Counted from the first letter of the stretch, positions 19,225 through 28,926 are shown. The stretch is 64,000 nt of DNA from VXMF01 sp965116065 (GCA_965116065.1 OZ220485.1:1860001-1924000); one strand, 5' to 3'. A program made the numbers and translations. Notes: generated from the sequence alone by a model not told the origin.

Positions 19225-20157
19225 ATGGAGTTCAGTCTGATTGCCTTCGTGCTCGTCGTGCTGGTGGCCTTGGTCATCGCCAAGGCGGCCGTGGTCGTGC
19301 CCCAGCAACGACAGTACGTCGTCGAGAGGCTGGGGCGGTACGCCGGAACCTTGGACGCCGGCTTTCATCTCCTGATTCCGTTCGTGGACGCGATCCGCTA
19401 CAGGCACTCGCTGAAGGAGGCTGCCCTCGATATTCCGGAGCAGATCTGCATTACCAGCGACAACGTGCAGGTAGGTGTCGATGGGGTGCTGTACCTGAAG
19501 GTTCTGGACGCCCAGCGGGCATCGTATGGTATCGGGAACTACGTCTTTGCGATCACGCAGCTTGCCCAGACGACGCTGCGCAGTGAGATCGGGAAGATCG
19601 AGCTCGACAAGACGTTCGAGGAACGAGCGCACATCAACACCCAGATCGTGGATGAACTCGACAAGGCCAGTGACCCTTGGGGCGTCAAGGTGCTTCGCTA
19701 CGAGATCAAGAACATCAACCCTCCGCACGATGTGCTTGCGGCCATGGAGAAGCAGATGCGTGCCGAGCGAGAGAAGCGCGCCACCATTCTGGACTCGGAG
19801 GGCCTGCGCGATTCGGCCATCAACACCGCTGAGGGTGAGAAGCAGAAGGTGATCAAGGAATCGGAAGCGACCAAGCAGCGGCAGATCAACGAGGCACAGG
19901 GCGAGGCATCTGCGATCACGACCGTTGCGAACGCGACGGCCGAAGGGATTCGAATGGTGGCCGCCGCGATCAGTGCTCCCGGCGGCCTTCAGGCGGTGCA
20001 ACTCCGGATCGCCGAGCAATATGTCGAGAAGCTCGGTCTTCTGGCGAAAGAGAACAACACGATGATCTTGCCCTCGAACATGGCTGATGTCTCTGCGATC
20101 ATCGCCACGGCGATGGGCGTGATCAAGCAGACGGACGACCGATCGGGCGATCGCTAG
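19225..20157 (+). CDS. Stomatin/SPFH (prohibitin-type) membrane protein, QmcA-like
   Basis: The 310-residue product has an N-terminal membrane anchor (SLIAFVLVVLVALVIAKAAV) followed by the band-7/SPFH domain: VVVPQQRQYVVERLGRY, GFHLLIPFVDAIRYRHSLKE, and TLRSEIGKIELDKTFEERAH. A long coiled coil follows (KQMRAEREKRATILDSEG onwards) and ends in an Ala/Gly-rich oligomerisation tail. It matches the bacterial QmcA/YbbK family in length and order. It forms large ring or raft-like assemblies with NfeD partners. Its position 24 nt after the NfeD-like gene supports a two-gene operon. Confidence 0.93.
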   Translation: MEFSLIAFVLVVLVALVIAKAAVVVPQQRQYVVERLGRYAGTLDAGFHLLIPFVDAIRYRHSLKEAALDIPEQICITSDNVQVGVDGVLYLKVLDAQRASYGIGNYVFAITQLAQTTLRSEIGKIELDKTFEERAHINTQIVDELDKASDPWGVKVLRYEIKNINPPHDVLAAMEKQMRAEREKRATILDSEGLRDSAINTAEGEKQKVIKESEATKQRQINEAQGEASAITTVANATAEGIRMVAAAISAPGGLQAVQLRIAEQYVEKLGLLAKENNTMILPSNMADVSAIIATAMGVIKQTDDRSGDR

Positions 20158-20869
20158 CGACGCGATCTCTCGCTGCCTAGGCGCAGGTCCACTTGGGGAA
20201 AGCGGATCGCGGGACGCAGGTTCGTGCTTGGATGCGGTTGTGCCTCGTGAGTCGTCCCGGCGGCTCGCTGTCTTGGCCTCTTTCCGGGAAAGGGTGTCGA
20301 GATCACTGACACGGTGCATTGGATCCGGTCGAGCGTCGATCTGAGTTGCCGTAGTGGCCAGATGGACCAAGGACTGTTCAAGACTCGGCGCCTTGTGTCG
20401 GTCGAGGCGGTGTCGGTCTCAGTCTCACTTGCACTACGAACCCGGGGACTCCGGCGACGGAGTGCGGTGATCTGAAGCAGACTGCGGTGCCACGGGCCGA
20501 TTCGGCCAAGTTGCCTGCTCCGACAGTCATTGAAGGTGGGTGGTGTCGACCGTATTTCGTAGGAGAATGAGGTTGGTTGCTCCGTTCAGCCGTCGCAGCG
20601 TGGTTGTGTCTGACACCCCAACGACCACTGCCGAACACGAAGAATACGACACTATCTACGGTCGCCCACGCACTACCTGTCGGGTTTCGCTTGAGCCGCC
20701 GTCGCTTGGGAACTCGGATTCGTCGGCTTCTCCTCGCCGATGGTCGGTATGCCGATTGAGCCGCCCTTGCGTGCAGTCTCGGGTTTGACTCCGGCTGGCG
20801 TCCCAGGATCCCTACGATCTGCGCTGTCCGCTCGGCGGTTTCCCCCAGCTAGTCGGAGAGCTTGCTGTA
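20158..20869. other. Intergenic stretch without recognisable gene
   Basis: About 710 nt follow the stomatin gene. Short open frames occur on both strands but none has a ribosome-binding site, signal or family feature. No RNA gene or terminator was seen. Confidence 0.5.
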
Positions 20870-21055
20870 CTACGCACGTGACTGAATGTTGATCTTGTTG
20901 ATCTTGTCGGATAGCCTCTCGTAGTCCTCACGCTGCTGTGCGGCAAGATTGCGAATCTCCCCGCGAAGCTCGGTGATGCTAGTGTGCATGAATGCGGCAA
21001 TCGCCAACACACCGGAAAGAACTGCAAAGACAATCTTGAGCGACTCTGGTTCCAT
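20870..21055 (-). CDS. Small membrane-anchored coiled-coil protein
   Basis: The 61-residue product starts at ATG 21055 (AAGG about 9 nt upstream). It has one transmembrane helix (IVFAVLSGVLAIAAFM) followed by a polar heptad-rich tail (ITELRGEIRNLAAQQREDYE). This one-helix-plus-coiled-coil design recurs in two other small genes in this window (25443 and 36765). No known function. The frame is open further upstream, but the residues before Met are low-complexity and unlike protein. Confidence 0.7.
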   Translation of the reverse strand: MEPESLKIVFAVLSGVLAIAAFMHTSITELRGEIRNLAAQQREDYERLSDKINKINIQSRA

Positions 21056-21736
21056 CAACGATACCTTACCACAGGTCCGTCGGCGAGAGTACCGGAGTGG
21101 CAGCGTGGCTGCTGGCCTTGGCTGTCGACTCTCACCCTTGCGGCTTTGCATCTTCGGTCCTGTCACGCCCCGATCTCAGGGCTTGTCCTGCACCTTCTGC
21201 GACTGCCCAGAGGGCTGCTCACAGTTCGTGTTGGTCGGACTCTCTGGCACTCTCCCAACGTTACCGGGCTAGTATTGGCAACCGAGGTCACGCTCTCCGC
21301 CTCGGCGATTCAGATCGAGAACTCGACAGACTCGCTGTGGCGAATGAACACTCCAAGCGAGTCCACCTTCGTGCGGACCGAGACACTGCCACCGATGCGG
21401 GTGGAGCGTCAGGGAATCCACAGACACCGTCTCTTGCTCGTCGCACCGGATGAGATTGGCAGGAGCGCGAAGGATCGGATTTGCTCCATCACATCGTCCA
21501 GTACCGTCCGTCCAGAGAATGGAGCAAGTGTATGGGCACTCTTCGATTGCGTTCTCCCAGAAGCTCTCCGCTGAGCACTCTGACCGAATCCGGGGCCGAA
21601 ACCGCAGCGCCCGCGTTATTGGAAGCCCTCGACCGATCGATCTCGCCCTGCCCGGAGAAGGTGGAGGGCCGGGCCGGCTAAGACCTACCGATGCCTGTCG
21701 AGTTGACGGCAAGGCCGATTATCCGAGAGATTCGCG
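21056..21736. other. Intergenic stretch without recognisable gene
   Basis: About 680 nt between two minus-strand genes. Open frames on both strands (the longest about 196 codons) lack start signals and any domain-like composition. Nothing else is seen. Confidence 0.4.
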
Positions 21737-22768
21737 TTACTGCGGACCGCTGCTCAATTTCCTGAACAAATCGCTGAGGATCGTGTCCCGGTACAGCCTG
21801 ATCGCGACCTGTACGCGGTGTCGATTGGGTGTCTGGAGCCACTTGATGTTGCCTGATAGGACTGGACTCTCGACAGGGACCGAAGCGACCCAATCGGGAT
21901 TGACCAGCCATGCGATGGCCGCCACGTCCCAGATGGTCAGTGTCTGCGGGGAATCCGCCGGGACATGCCCACCCGCACTGAAGGCTGCCACCAAGTCTGT
22001 CAGATACGTCCCGATGGCGGATGTTCCACGCAGCCGCTCCTCGATCTCCCGTCGCGTCGTACGCAGATTCTCCGCTACTTCCGAACCCGGGACATGGACC
22101 AGCCGAACCCCTGAGTTGAACAGCACCCGGGCCGCTTCGACATCCTGCCGGAGGTTGAATTCCGATGCGGAAGGAGAGTCGTGGGGCGTACCCCCAAGCC
22201 AGATCACGGTCACTCGGTGGACGATTGCGGGCTCCATCAAAAGGGCAGAAGCTACGTTCGTCGCAGCGCCGATCGATACGATGTGATCGACTGGCGCTGC
22301 GGGGCTCATGACACGGTCCACGATGTCACGTGCCGCGGGACTGTCAACGGGTTCGTCCTGGGAATGCAGAATGGTCCTTGCCCCCTTCAGAACGGGAATC
22401 TCTCCGCTGATTCGCAGGGCTTCCAGCACCCTTCCGATTTCTTCATGGCTCCGCTCCATGCCGTCTTCCGGCGTCCTGATGCGCTGGTTGGAGAACGGTG
22501 CAGCGTACAGCGCCTTGATCTCGATCTCGTCTCGTGAGAGCGCAGCGTAGGCCAGCGCAAACTGGTCATCGAAGTAGTTGGCGGCGTCTGTGTCCAGAAC
22601 GATGCTGGCCCTCCCTTTCCGAAGCATGGCCCCGGTGTCTTGGCTGGCCGCCGAGGTCGCTGATGCAGCAATGGCCGACCACGGCATTGACTGGAGGAGA
22701 ATGCGCCGTGTCGGCGGTGGATCGGGACTGAACCCGTCGGCAGCGAATCCGGCGCTGGATAGTGCCAT
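21737..22768 (-). CDS. Exported nucleoside hydrolase-like protein
   Basis: The roughly 343-residue product has the nucleoside hydrolase (IunH) fold signature. The metal/ribose-binding block is VLDTDAANYFDDQFAL (family consensus DTDxGxDDxxA), followed by VLKGA, then IVSIGAATNVASALL and VIWLGGTP. A C-terminal DVAAIAW supplies the last Asp. The N-terminus has a twin-Arg-like export signal (TRRILLQSMPWSAIAASATS), so it is likely periplasmic. The family hydrolyses N-glycosidic bonds of nucleosides using Ca2+. The canonical DPGIDD is altered to DAANYFDD, so the exact substrate is open. Start chosen at ATG 22768; a longer frame to 22858 is possible. It is divergent from the TonB receptor gene. Confidence 0.8.
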   Translation of the reverse strand: MALSSAGFAADGFSPDPPPTRRILLQSMPWSAIAASATSAASQDTGAMLRKGRASIVLDTDAANYFDDQFALAYAALSRDEIEIKALYAAPFSNQRIRTPEDGMERSHEEIGRVLEALRISGEIPVLKGARTILHSQDEPVDSPAARDIVDRVMSPAAPVDHIVSIGAATNVASALLMEPAIVHRVTVIWLGGTPHDSPSASEFNLRQDVEAARVLFNSGVRLVHVPGSEVAENLRTTRREIEERLRGTSAIGTYLTDLVAAFSAGGHVPADSPQTLTIWDVAAIAWLVNPDWVASVPVESPVLSGNIKWLQTPNRHRVQVAIRLYRDTILSDLFRKLSSGPQ

Positions 22769-22903
22769 TTCGATGCAGCATAACAGTAGCGGGCCCTTGC
22801 CAGCTTCTGTCACCAAGTGCTGCGAGTGCTCAATTTGCAATGCCGGGTCGGGATGCAAACACTCGTGCGATAGTGAGAAGTGGGTTCCTCGCGAGAAACA
22901 CCG

Positions 22904-25300
22904 ATGCAGACGTTCCGACGATGGTCGGAACCATCCTTGGAACTGCTCCGAGGGGTGGGCTGCTTGGCAGTTCTTGCCTGCTCAATCGCGACCGGCCAGG
23001 ATACGGTCGGGACAGGCTCGATTCGGGGTACGGTCCTTCACAGTGACGGAACATCGCCGGATTCGGTGGAGGTCTGCATTGCGGGTACGCAGCAGTGCTC
23101 GCAGGCTGATCGGTTCGGCCGTTTCGGACCTCTGGATGCTCGGCCCGGTACGGTGGCGCTGGCGGTCAACGTCGCGTCCGGGCAGGCCTTGCTGGCCGGC
23201 GAGGTCGAAGTGCGAGCCGGGCAGACGAGCGAGGTTCAGCTTGAGCTGCCAGAGGTCGCAACGGTCGAGAGTTCGGTTACCGTCAGCGCCTCCGAACTGG
23301 TAGCCCCCGACGAGGTCGTGACGTCCGGAGTCCGCGTGCGGCGACTTGAGATCGAGAAGAGTGCCGGTACACTCCAGGACGTGTCGCGCTATGTCTCGAC
23401 GCTGCCCGGAGTCGTGACGGGCTCGGCGGACTTCAGGAACGATCTGATCGTCCGCGGCGGCAGTCCGCTCGAGAACCTGTTCGTGGTGGACAACATCGAG
23501 ATCCCGAACATCAACTCGTTCGCCAATCTCGCCTCGGCCGGAGGGACCGTCAGCCTGCTGGATGTCCAGCTCATCGAGGATGTGACGTTCCTCACGGGCG
23601 GGTATCCGGCGCCCTACACCAACCGGCTCTCGAGTGTCATGCAGATCACCCAACGGGAGGGGAGCCGGGAGGACTTTCGTGCGAAAGCCACGCTTGCCTA
23701 CGCCGGTGCGGGAGCAGTGCTCGAAGGACCGTGGGCCAGCGGCAGGGGATCCTGGGTCATCTCCGCACGACGGAGCTTCCTGGACTTCTTTACGGAGGAT
23801 CTGGGAACCGGTGGTGTGCCGGTCTACTACTCGTTCACCGGGAAGGTCGTGCGGGACTTCGGTGCACGGGACCGAGTCTGGCTTACGAGCATCACGGGAA
23901 TCGACAGGATACGCCTGGGTCTCGCGGAAGGGATCGAAGAGGACTCTCCGCTCGGAGCCCTGGATATCCGCTACAGCGGTGGGCGCAACGCCACTGGGGC
24001 GAACTGGCAGCGGATCTTCGGTACCCGGGGTGTCGGCTTGCTCGGCGTGACCCATTCGCACGCGGCTGTCGATTCGACAGTGAAGGATCTGGTCCGCAAC
24101 GGGCCATTGGAGATGGGAAGGTCGGTCGACCAGGTGCTGGCCGCCGGTGCCGTCACGTTCCGGCAGGACTCGACCGAGTCCGAGACCACCGTCAAATACG
24201 ATCTGACGGTTCACGGCGGTCGTTTCGGTGAGTATCGACTCGGGGGCTCCACGCGATATTCGGTCAACAACTACCTGACACTCTCGCCACTGGGCTACGA
24301 CGGCCCGTTCACGCTCGTCCCCGACATCAATCCGATCGACCTGAGGGAGCGTTTCGGAGCCACCCAGAACAGCGGGTACCTGCAGGGAACGGGTGAACTG
24401 GCGCGGCGGGTGCGACTCACGATCGGAGGTCGTTTCGACCGCTACGGACACTTCGGAGTGTCGAGGTCGCGCTTGAGCCCCCGAGCCGGCGTGTCCGTGC
24501 GAATCCACGAGGATCTGTCCTGGAATGCCAGTTGGGGAATCTACCACCAGATGCCGGTCTATCTGTTCCTCGCGTCTTTCCCCCAGAACCGGCTGCTGAT
24601 CCCTGCCCGTACCGACCACTGGGTGAGCGGGATAGCGTGGACACCGGGACGGAACTTGCGGGTGACGGTGGAGGCGTACTCGAAACGCTACAAGGACTAC
24701 GCCGTGGCGACGCAGTTCCCGGCACTCTCCTTCGCCAACGTTGGAGACACCTTCGATGTCCGTGACATTCTGTACCCGATGGCCAGCGCCGGGCGCGGCC
24801 GGGCTCGCGGTATCGAGGTGTTCGCGGAAAAGAAGTCCGGCGGGAAGTGGTTCGGACAGGCCAATCTCTCCTATTCCAAGGCCCGGCATGCCGGATTGGA
24901 CGGCGTGATGCGCCCGGGTGCGTTCGACCGTCCGTTCGTGTTCAATGCGGTGGGTGGCCGCCGGATTCGCCGCCGGTGGGAGTTGGGGTTTCGAGTGGCG
25001 TACCTGACGGGTCGGCCCTACACGCCCTTTGATCTGGACGTTTCGCGACCGCAGCGCCGCGGCGTCTTCGACCTCGACCGGGTCAACCAGTTGCGGTTCG
25101 ATGACTTCTTCTCGTTGGATCTGCGCGTGGATCGGAGCTTTCGGTTCCGGGGTAAGGATGTCCTGGTTTTTGTTGGGCTCCAGAACGTGACCGGAAGGGA
25201 GAATCCCACCACGTTGCTGTGGAACAGGGTCACGAACGCTCCGGAGTTCCCCGGAGGGCTGAGCCGGTTTCCGCTGGTCGGACTGGAGTGGAGCCTCTAG
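22904..25300 (+). CDS. TonB-dependent outer-membrane receptor with carboxypeptidase-regulatory domain
   Basis: The 798-residue product has a signal peptide (LLRGVGCLAVLACSIATGQ). A carboxypeptidase-D regulatory-like domain follows (SIRGTVLHSDGTSPDSVEVC). The TonB plug comes next, with LIVRGGSPLENLFVVDNIEI and GGTVSLLDVQLIEDVTFLTG. A 22-stranded barrel occupies the rest, ending WSL. This architecture is the usual SusC/CarbReg TonB receptor of Acidobacteriota and Bacteroidota, importing glycans, siderophores or other substrates; the ligand cannot be read from the sequence. No SusD-like partner is adjacent. The start at ATG 22904 places the signal peptide correctly; an in-frame ATG at 22880 is upstream. 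Confidence 0.93.
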   Translation: MQTFRRWSEPSLELLRGVGCLAVLACSIATGQDTVGTGSIRGTVLHSDGTSPDSVEVCIAGTQQCSQADRFGRFGPLDARPGTVALAVNVASGQALLAGEVEVRAGQTSEVQLELPEVATVESSVTVSASELVAPDEVVTSGVRVRRLEIEKSAGTLQDVSRYVSTLPGVVTGSADFRNDLIVRGGSPLENLFVVDNIEIPNINSFANLASAGGTVSLLDVQLIEDVTFLTGGYPAPYTNRLSSVMQITQREGSREDFRAKATLAYAGAGAVLEGPWASGRGSWVISARRSFLDFFTEDLGTGGVPVYYSFTGKVVRDFGARDRVWLTSITGIDRIRLGLAEGIEEDSPLGALDIRYSGGRNATGANWQRIFGTRGVGLLGVTHSHAAVDSTVKDLVRNGPLEMGRSVDQVLAAGAVTFRQDSTESETTVKYDLTVHGGRFGEYRLGGSTRYSVNNYLTLSPLGYDGPFTLVPDINPIDLRERFGATQNSGYLQGTGELARRVRLTIGGRFDRYGHFGVSRSRLSPRAGVSVRIHEDLSWNASWGIYHQMPVYLFLASFPQNRLLIPARTDHWVSGIAWTPGRNLRVTVEAYSKRYKDYAVATQFPALSFANVGDTFDVRDILYPMASAGRGRARGIEVFAEKKSGGKWFGQANLSYSKARHAGLDGVMRPGAFDRPFVFNAVGGRRIRRRWELGFRVAYLTGRPYTPFDLDVSRPQRRGVFDLDRVNQLRFDDFFSLDLRVDRSFRFRGKDVLVFVGLQNVTGRENPTTLLWNRVTNAPEFPGGLSRFPLVGLEWSL

Positions 25301-25442
25301 CCCGCCAACTCTTGGTTTGTGCGCGGTAGTGCCCGGTGCTGGAAGGACGCGCGAACCGCTTCAGCCGATCGAACACTGAATCCGCTTGGATGGGAAACTG
25401 CCACACGGATCGCACTGGCCGCGATTCGGATACACTGCGCGT

Positions 25443-25622
25443 ATGAGCCCTGAGTTGATCGGCACCTTGAGTGTGGGAGTGGCGCTCGCAGTGCTGATCC
25501 TGGCCGGTCGGCAAGATACGGCCCGGCGGTTGGCTGACATGGATAGGCGGCTAGCCCAGTCGGAAGGCTTGCTGGAGGGAATAGGGCTGTCTGGCCGTAC
25601 CTCGGGCGTTACCAGCGCATAG
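25443..25622 (+). CDS. Small membrane-anchored coiled-coil protein, possibly shortened by an element
   Basis: The 59-residue product has a transmembrane helix (LIGTLSVGVALAVLILAG) and a short coiled coil (TARRLADMDRRLAQSEGLL). The design resembles many small bacterial proteins with one helix and a DMRRDM-type tail. The stop codon TAG (25620-25622) directly abuts the terminal inverted repeat of the IS4-like relic. The last residues or the stop may therefore have been created by that insertion. Confidence 0.65.
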   Translation: MSPELIGTLSVGVALAVLILAGRQDTARRLADMDRRLAQSEGLLEGIGLSGRTSGVTSA

Positions 25623-26020
25623 GCCCAATACTGCTGCTTTAGGGAGAATTTGGGCCATATTGAGCTCGGACATGAAGTCCACTGAGGATCCACGATGGCC
25701 CGCACACAAGCCGTAGTGCCCGGAGGGGCGTGCCTGTCCGACTACCTGAGTGTGGGGTGATAGCGCGAGTCTTTCCGCTGCGGAGCGTGAAGGAAGCGTT
25801 GCGGGAGAGCGGGCGATGCAGTCGGTGTCGACGGGAGTTGCCGGCCGAGTCGATGGTGTATTTCGTGTCTGGACGAACGATGTGCTTCGAGTCGCGGTCA
25901 GGTCAATGAAGCGCCTGATGAGCAGATTCAAGCTTCGTCATCGTGGACCGTTGTCACGGCAGACCCAGGACTGGCTGCCTCAAGTCATCACGCCAACCCC
26001 TTAAGGCAGCAGTATTGGGC
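25623..26020. mobile_element. Internally deleted IS4-family element (MITE-like), 398 bp
   Basis: The element is bounded by perfect 15-bp inverted repeats, GCCCAATACTGCTGC (25623-25637) and GCAGCAGTATTGGGC (26006-26020). The match extends to 17 of 18 if the outer TAG/TTA triplets are counted. Inside are transposase fragments: an IS4 N-terminal domain piece and a short piece resembling the basic C-terminus. No target duplication is evident. It is non-autonomous and would need a full-length relative in trans. Confidence 0.8.
25757..26003 (+). pseudogene. IS4-family transposase remnants (N- and C-terminal pieces)
   Basis: From 25757 the frame reads VIARVFPLRSVKEALRESGR and then CRRELPAESMVYFV before a TGA at 25907-25909. 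This matches the N-terminal domain of IS4 transposases (VIARVFPL...ETGR...LPA..MVYYV). Upstream in the same frame, RLPECG precedes it. In another frame, KRLMSRFKLRHRG near 25908-25950 resembles the basic C-terminal tail of the same family. The catalytic core is missing. Confidence 0.7.
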
Positions 26021-26061
26021 TTAGATCACTCCGAATCCGGCAGGCCTGTGTAGGAGACCAC

Positions 26062-26970
26062 TCAGCGCGCGGTCCATCGGTAGGCTGCCTGTCCATTGAG
26101 ACGGAAGTACTTCTCCATCGCTTCGGGGCCTTTCTCGGAGAAGTACTCCCGGACGATGCCCAGCACTTGGGCGTATGTCCCAAGTGGGTCGCTGTTCGGC
26201 CAATCGCTGCCGTAGAGGACACGATCCGCCCCGAACGCCCCGACGATCTCATCGATTGTCGAGCGGTAGTCATCCAGCGAGTGGGAGACACTGCCGTTCT
26301 TGTTGCGCAGCACTCCAGAGACCTTCACGTACATCTGCTGCCGACTGGGAAACTCCTGGAGGATTCGCTCGTACCGGTTTCTCTGGGCCGGAGCCACCGA
26401 GATCTTGGGCAGGTGGTCGACGATCATCCGCAGGTCAGGAACCCGATCCGAGAGTTCCAGCATGCCTTCGAGCAGGTCGAGGCTGGGATTCGCCGCGTCC
26501 AGCGAGAGCCCCCTCTCGGCGATCAGTTGCATGTCCCGGACAAATTGGGGGTTCTCCAGTTGCTCCACGAGATTGCGCCCCCAGAGGTTCCCGTACCGGA
26601 TGCCCTTGAAGAGCGGATTTCTTCCGAATCGATCCAGGTCCGCTCCGAATCCGGGCTTGCCGGCGTCGAGGAATCCGACCAGCCCGAGGACCGAGCGGTC
26701 GGTCGCGGCGATATCGAGAACCCACTGGTTGTCCTCGATCCGGGGGCTGCATTCCACGACGATCGCACCGCCGACCCCATGACTGTTCGCGACACTTCGG
26801 AATCGGTCGGGGTAGGTAGGCTTGGAACGGATCGGGTCATCGGCGGGAGGCCACGGGATTCCACCTGGTCGGTTCGGGTCGAACAGGTGGATGTGCGTGT
26901 CGACCGCCGTGAAGGGTAGGGGAGCCGCCCAGGCTGCGGCAGCGGAGAGTAGGAATGTTCGTCGCCTCAC
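26062..26970 (-). CDS. Exported amidohydrolase family protein (PF04909 type)
   Basis: The 302-residue TIM-barrel hydrolase has a twin-arginine-like leader (MRRRTFLLSAAAAWAAPL). The metal-binding block is FTAVDTHIHLFDP. Family blocks follow: GAIVVECSPRIEDNQWVLD, GIRYGN, RMIVDHLPKI, VKVSGV and VLYGSDWPNSDP (last metal Asp). It belongs to the amidohydrolase-2 group with 2-pyrone-4,6-dicarboxylate lactonase and L-fuconolactonase-type enzymes. A sugar-lactone or aromatic-lactone hydrolase role is plausible but not proven. It is divergent from selA with only 34 nt between starts. Confidence 0.88.
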   Translation of the reverse strand: MRRRTFLLSAAAAWAAPLPFTAVDTHIHLFDPNRPGGIPWPPADDPIRSKPTYPDRFRSVANSHGVGGAIVVECSPRIEDNQWVLDIAATDRSVLGLVGFLDAGKPGFGADLDRFGRNPLFKGIRYGNLWGRNLVEQLENPQFVRDMQLIAERGLSLDAANPSLDLLEGMLELSDRVPDLRMIVDHLPKISVAPAQRNRYERILQEFPSRQQMYVKVSGVLRNKNGSVSHSLDDYRSTIDEIVGAFGADRVLYGSDWPNSDPLGTYAQVLGIVREYFSEKGPEAMEKYFRLNGQAAYRWTAR

Positions 26971-27004
26971 GCACCAAGTATAGGCGTGCCAGAATACTCG
27001 TCAG

Positions 27005-28465
27005 ATGCCGTTGCTTGATGCGAAGGCCCCTCGTCCGGAAGGTGATCTTGTGGGTGAAGGGACACCGACCGACCGGGCTGCCATCTTGCGTTTGCTGCCG
27101 AGCGTGGAGGATGTGCTGCGGTCCACTGACGCTCCGTCGTGGCTCGACCGTCTGCCACGGCCGCGTGTGGTGGACACCGTTCGCGACGCCATTGCGAGTG
27201 TCCGCGCCGACATACTGGCAGGCACGCGGCAGACAGCGGCTGGTCTCGCCGAGCTCATCAACGAACGAATCGCCGCGGCAGTTGGTCTTTTCTCCGAACG
27301 GACGTACCGTCCAGTCATCAATGCCTCGGGGGTGATCCTTCATACCAATCTGGGGCGGGCTCCCCTTGGCGCGCCTGCGATCGAGGCCATTGTTGAGACT
27401 GCCGGACGCTACAGCAACCTTGAGTACGATATCGCGACCGGCCGTCGTGGGAAGAGGGATGTGCACTGCGGTGACCTGCTAGAGGCACTGCTCGGTGCTC
27501 CGGCCATCGTCGTCAACAACAACGCTGCCGCGATCTTCCTTGTATTGAACGAGTTGGCGTCAGGTGGCGAAGCTGTTGTCTCAAGGGGGGAACTGATCGA
27601 AATCGGCGACGGATTCCGGATCCCGGACATACTGGCGGCATCCCAGGCTACCCTTCGGGAGGTTGGCACGACCAACCGGACACGCTTGGAGGACTATCGG
27701 CAGGCCATCAATCCCCGAACAAAGGCGCTGGTTCGCATTCATCCGAGCAATTTCCGGCAGGTCGGTTTCACTGGGCGTCCGGCGTTGAAGGAGCTCGTGA
27801 CATTGGCCCGGTCCGAGGATGTCCCCTTGGTCGAGGACCTCGGCAGTGGATGTCTCTCCGGATATGAAGGCACCGGAATCGAGGACGAGCCGACGGTCTC
27901 CGACAGTCTCTCGTCCGGTGCGGACATCGTCACGTTCTCTGCGGACAAGCTGCTGGGCGGACCGCAGGCCGGCATCATCGCCGGCAGGCCGGAGATGGTC
28001 CAGCGAATCCGCCGTAATCCGCTCTTCCGTGCACTGCGGGTGGACAAGCTGGTAGTCGCGGCCCTGTCAGCCACGCTGCGGAGCTACATCACGGGACACT
28101 GGGATGAAGTGCCGGTGTTGGGATTCTCGATGGCGTCCCGAGGCGACCTTGCGGCCAGGGCCCGCCACTTCGTCCACAGACTGGAAACCATGCACTTCCG
28201 GGGTGCGTCCATCGTGGATGGAGAGTCCGTGCTGGGAGGCGGTTCGACTCCCATGCAGGCGTTGCCGTCCACCATTGTGTCAATCCGTCCTCCCGAAGGG
28301 CTGACGGTTGACCGCATCGAGGCCTCTTTGCGCGCGAATGTTCCGGCGGTCGTGGCGCGGATCGTGAAGGGGAACCTGTTGCTCGACTTGCGGACGGTAT
28401 TCGAGACCGAGGAGGACGATCTGCTCGTCGCTGTCCTGTCTGCGACACAGGCTGGTTCGGGTTGA
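27005..28465 (+). CDS. selA: L-seryl-tRNA(Sec) selenium transferase SelA
   Basis: The 486-residue PLP enzyme converts Ser-tRNA(Sec) to Sec-tRNA(Sec) using selenophosphate. The N-terminal helical domain contains LPSVEDVLRS. The catalytic domain contains INASGVILHTNLGRAPL, VVNNNAAAIFLVLNEL, GELIEIGDGFRIPDI, VGTTNRTRLEDY, and the PLP lysine in TFSADKLLGGPQAG (Lys315). Length and motif order match full SelA. Its presence shows that the organism makes selenocysteine, and a UGA-containing selenoprotein gene lies 0.5 kb downstream. selB, selD and selC were not found in this window. Confidence 0.97.
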   Translation: MPLLDAKAPRPEGDLVGEGTPTDRAAILRLLPSVEDVLRSTDAPSWLDRLPRPRVVDTVRDAIASVRADILAGTRQTAAGLAELINERIAAAVGLFSERTYRPVINASGVILHTNLGRAPLGAPAIEAIVETAGRYSNLEYDIATGRRGKRDVHCGDLLEALLGAPAIVVNNNAAAIFLVLNELASGGEAVVSRGELIEIGDGFRIPDILAASQATLREVGTTNRTRLEDYRQAINPRTKALVRIHPSNFRQVGFTGRPALKELVTLARSEDVPLVEDLGSGCLSGYEGTGIEDEPTVSDSLSSGADIVTFSADKLLGGPQAGIIAGRPEMVQRIRRNPLFRALRVDKLVVAALSATLRSYITGHWDEVPVLGFSMASRGDLAARARHFVHRLETMHFRGASIVDGESVLGGGSTPMQALPSTIVSIRPPEGLTVDRIEASLRANVPAVVARIVKGNLLLDLRTVFETEEDDLLVAVLSATQAGSG

Positions 28466-28469
28466 TGGC

Positions 28470-28877
28470 ATGAAGTTCGTAGTCTCCACCAAGGGGTTCA
28501 ACGATGTCGTCGACATTACCGGGAACGTGCGCATCGCTGCAAAGCAGTCCGGCATCGCGGACGGTGTGGTCCATGTCTTCGTGTCCGGGTCGACGGCCGC
28601 CTTGTCCACGATCGAGTACGAGCCTGGCGCGGTGCGGGATCTCCAGGAAGCGTTGGAGCGGATCGCCCCGGCCGGGACGGCCTATCATCACGACGAAGCG
28701 TGGGGCGACGGAAACGGCTACGCACATCTCCGGGCTGCATTGATGAAACCGTCGCTGTCCGTTCCGATGGAGCAGGGAAACCTCCTGCTTGGGACCTGGC
28801 AGCAGGTCATCCTGCTTGATTTCGACAACCGTCCCCGCCGCAGGACGATTCACGCGAAGGTGATTCCGTGTGCCTGA
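28470..28877 (+). CDS. YjbQ/UPF0047 family protein
   Basis: The 135-residue product begins 4 nt after the selA stop. It has the YjbQ signature blocks VHVFVSGSTAALSTIEYEPG, HHDEAWGDGNGYAHL and GTWQQVILLDFDNRPR. His and Asp residues in the middle block form the conserved pocket. Family members have weak thiamine-phosphate synthase activity in vitro, but the physiological role is unsettled. Its place between selA and a selenoprotein gene suggests co-transcription, though no selenium role is known for the family. Confidence 0.92.
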   Translation: MKFVVSTKGFNDVVDITGNVRIAAKQSGIADGVVHVFVSGSTAALSTIEYEPGAVRDLQEALERIAPAGTAYHHDEAWGDGNGYAHLRAALMKPSLSVPMEQGNLLLGTWQQVILLDFDNRPRRRTIHAKVIPCA

Positions 28878-28926
28878 ACGGGAGTCCCGCGTGCGGCTCC
28901 TGCCGACACAGCGTATGAGGGATGAG

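Noticed and set aside
18787..20370. A 527-codon minus-strand frame opposite the NfeD/stomatin genes
   Set aside because: It is an antisense shadow. The plus strand has clear NfeD and SPFH domains.
22982..24889. A 635-codon minus-strand frame opposite the TonB receptor
   Set aside because: An antisense shadow with no domain; the receptor on the plus strand is complete.
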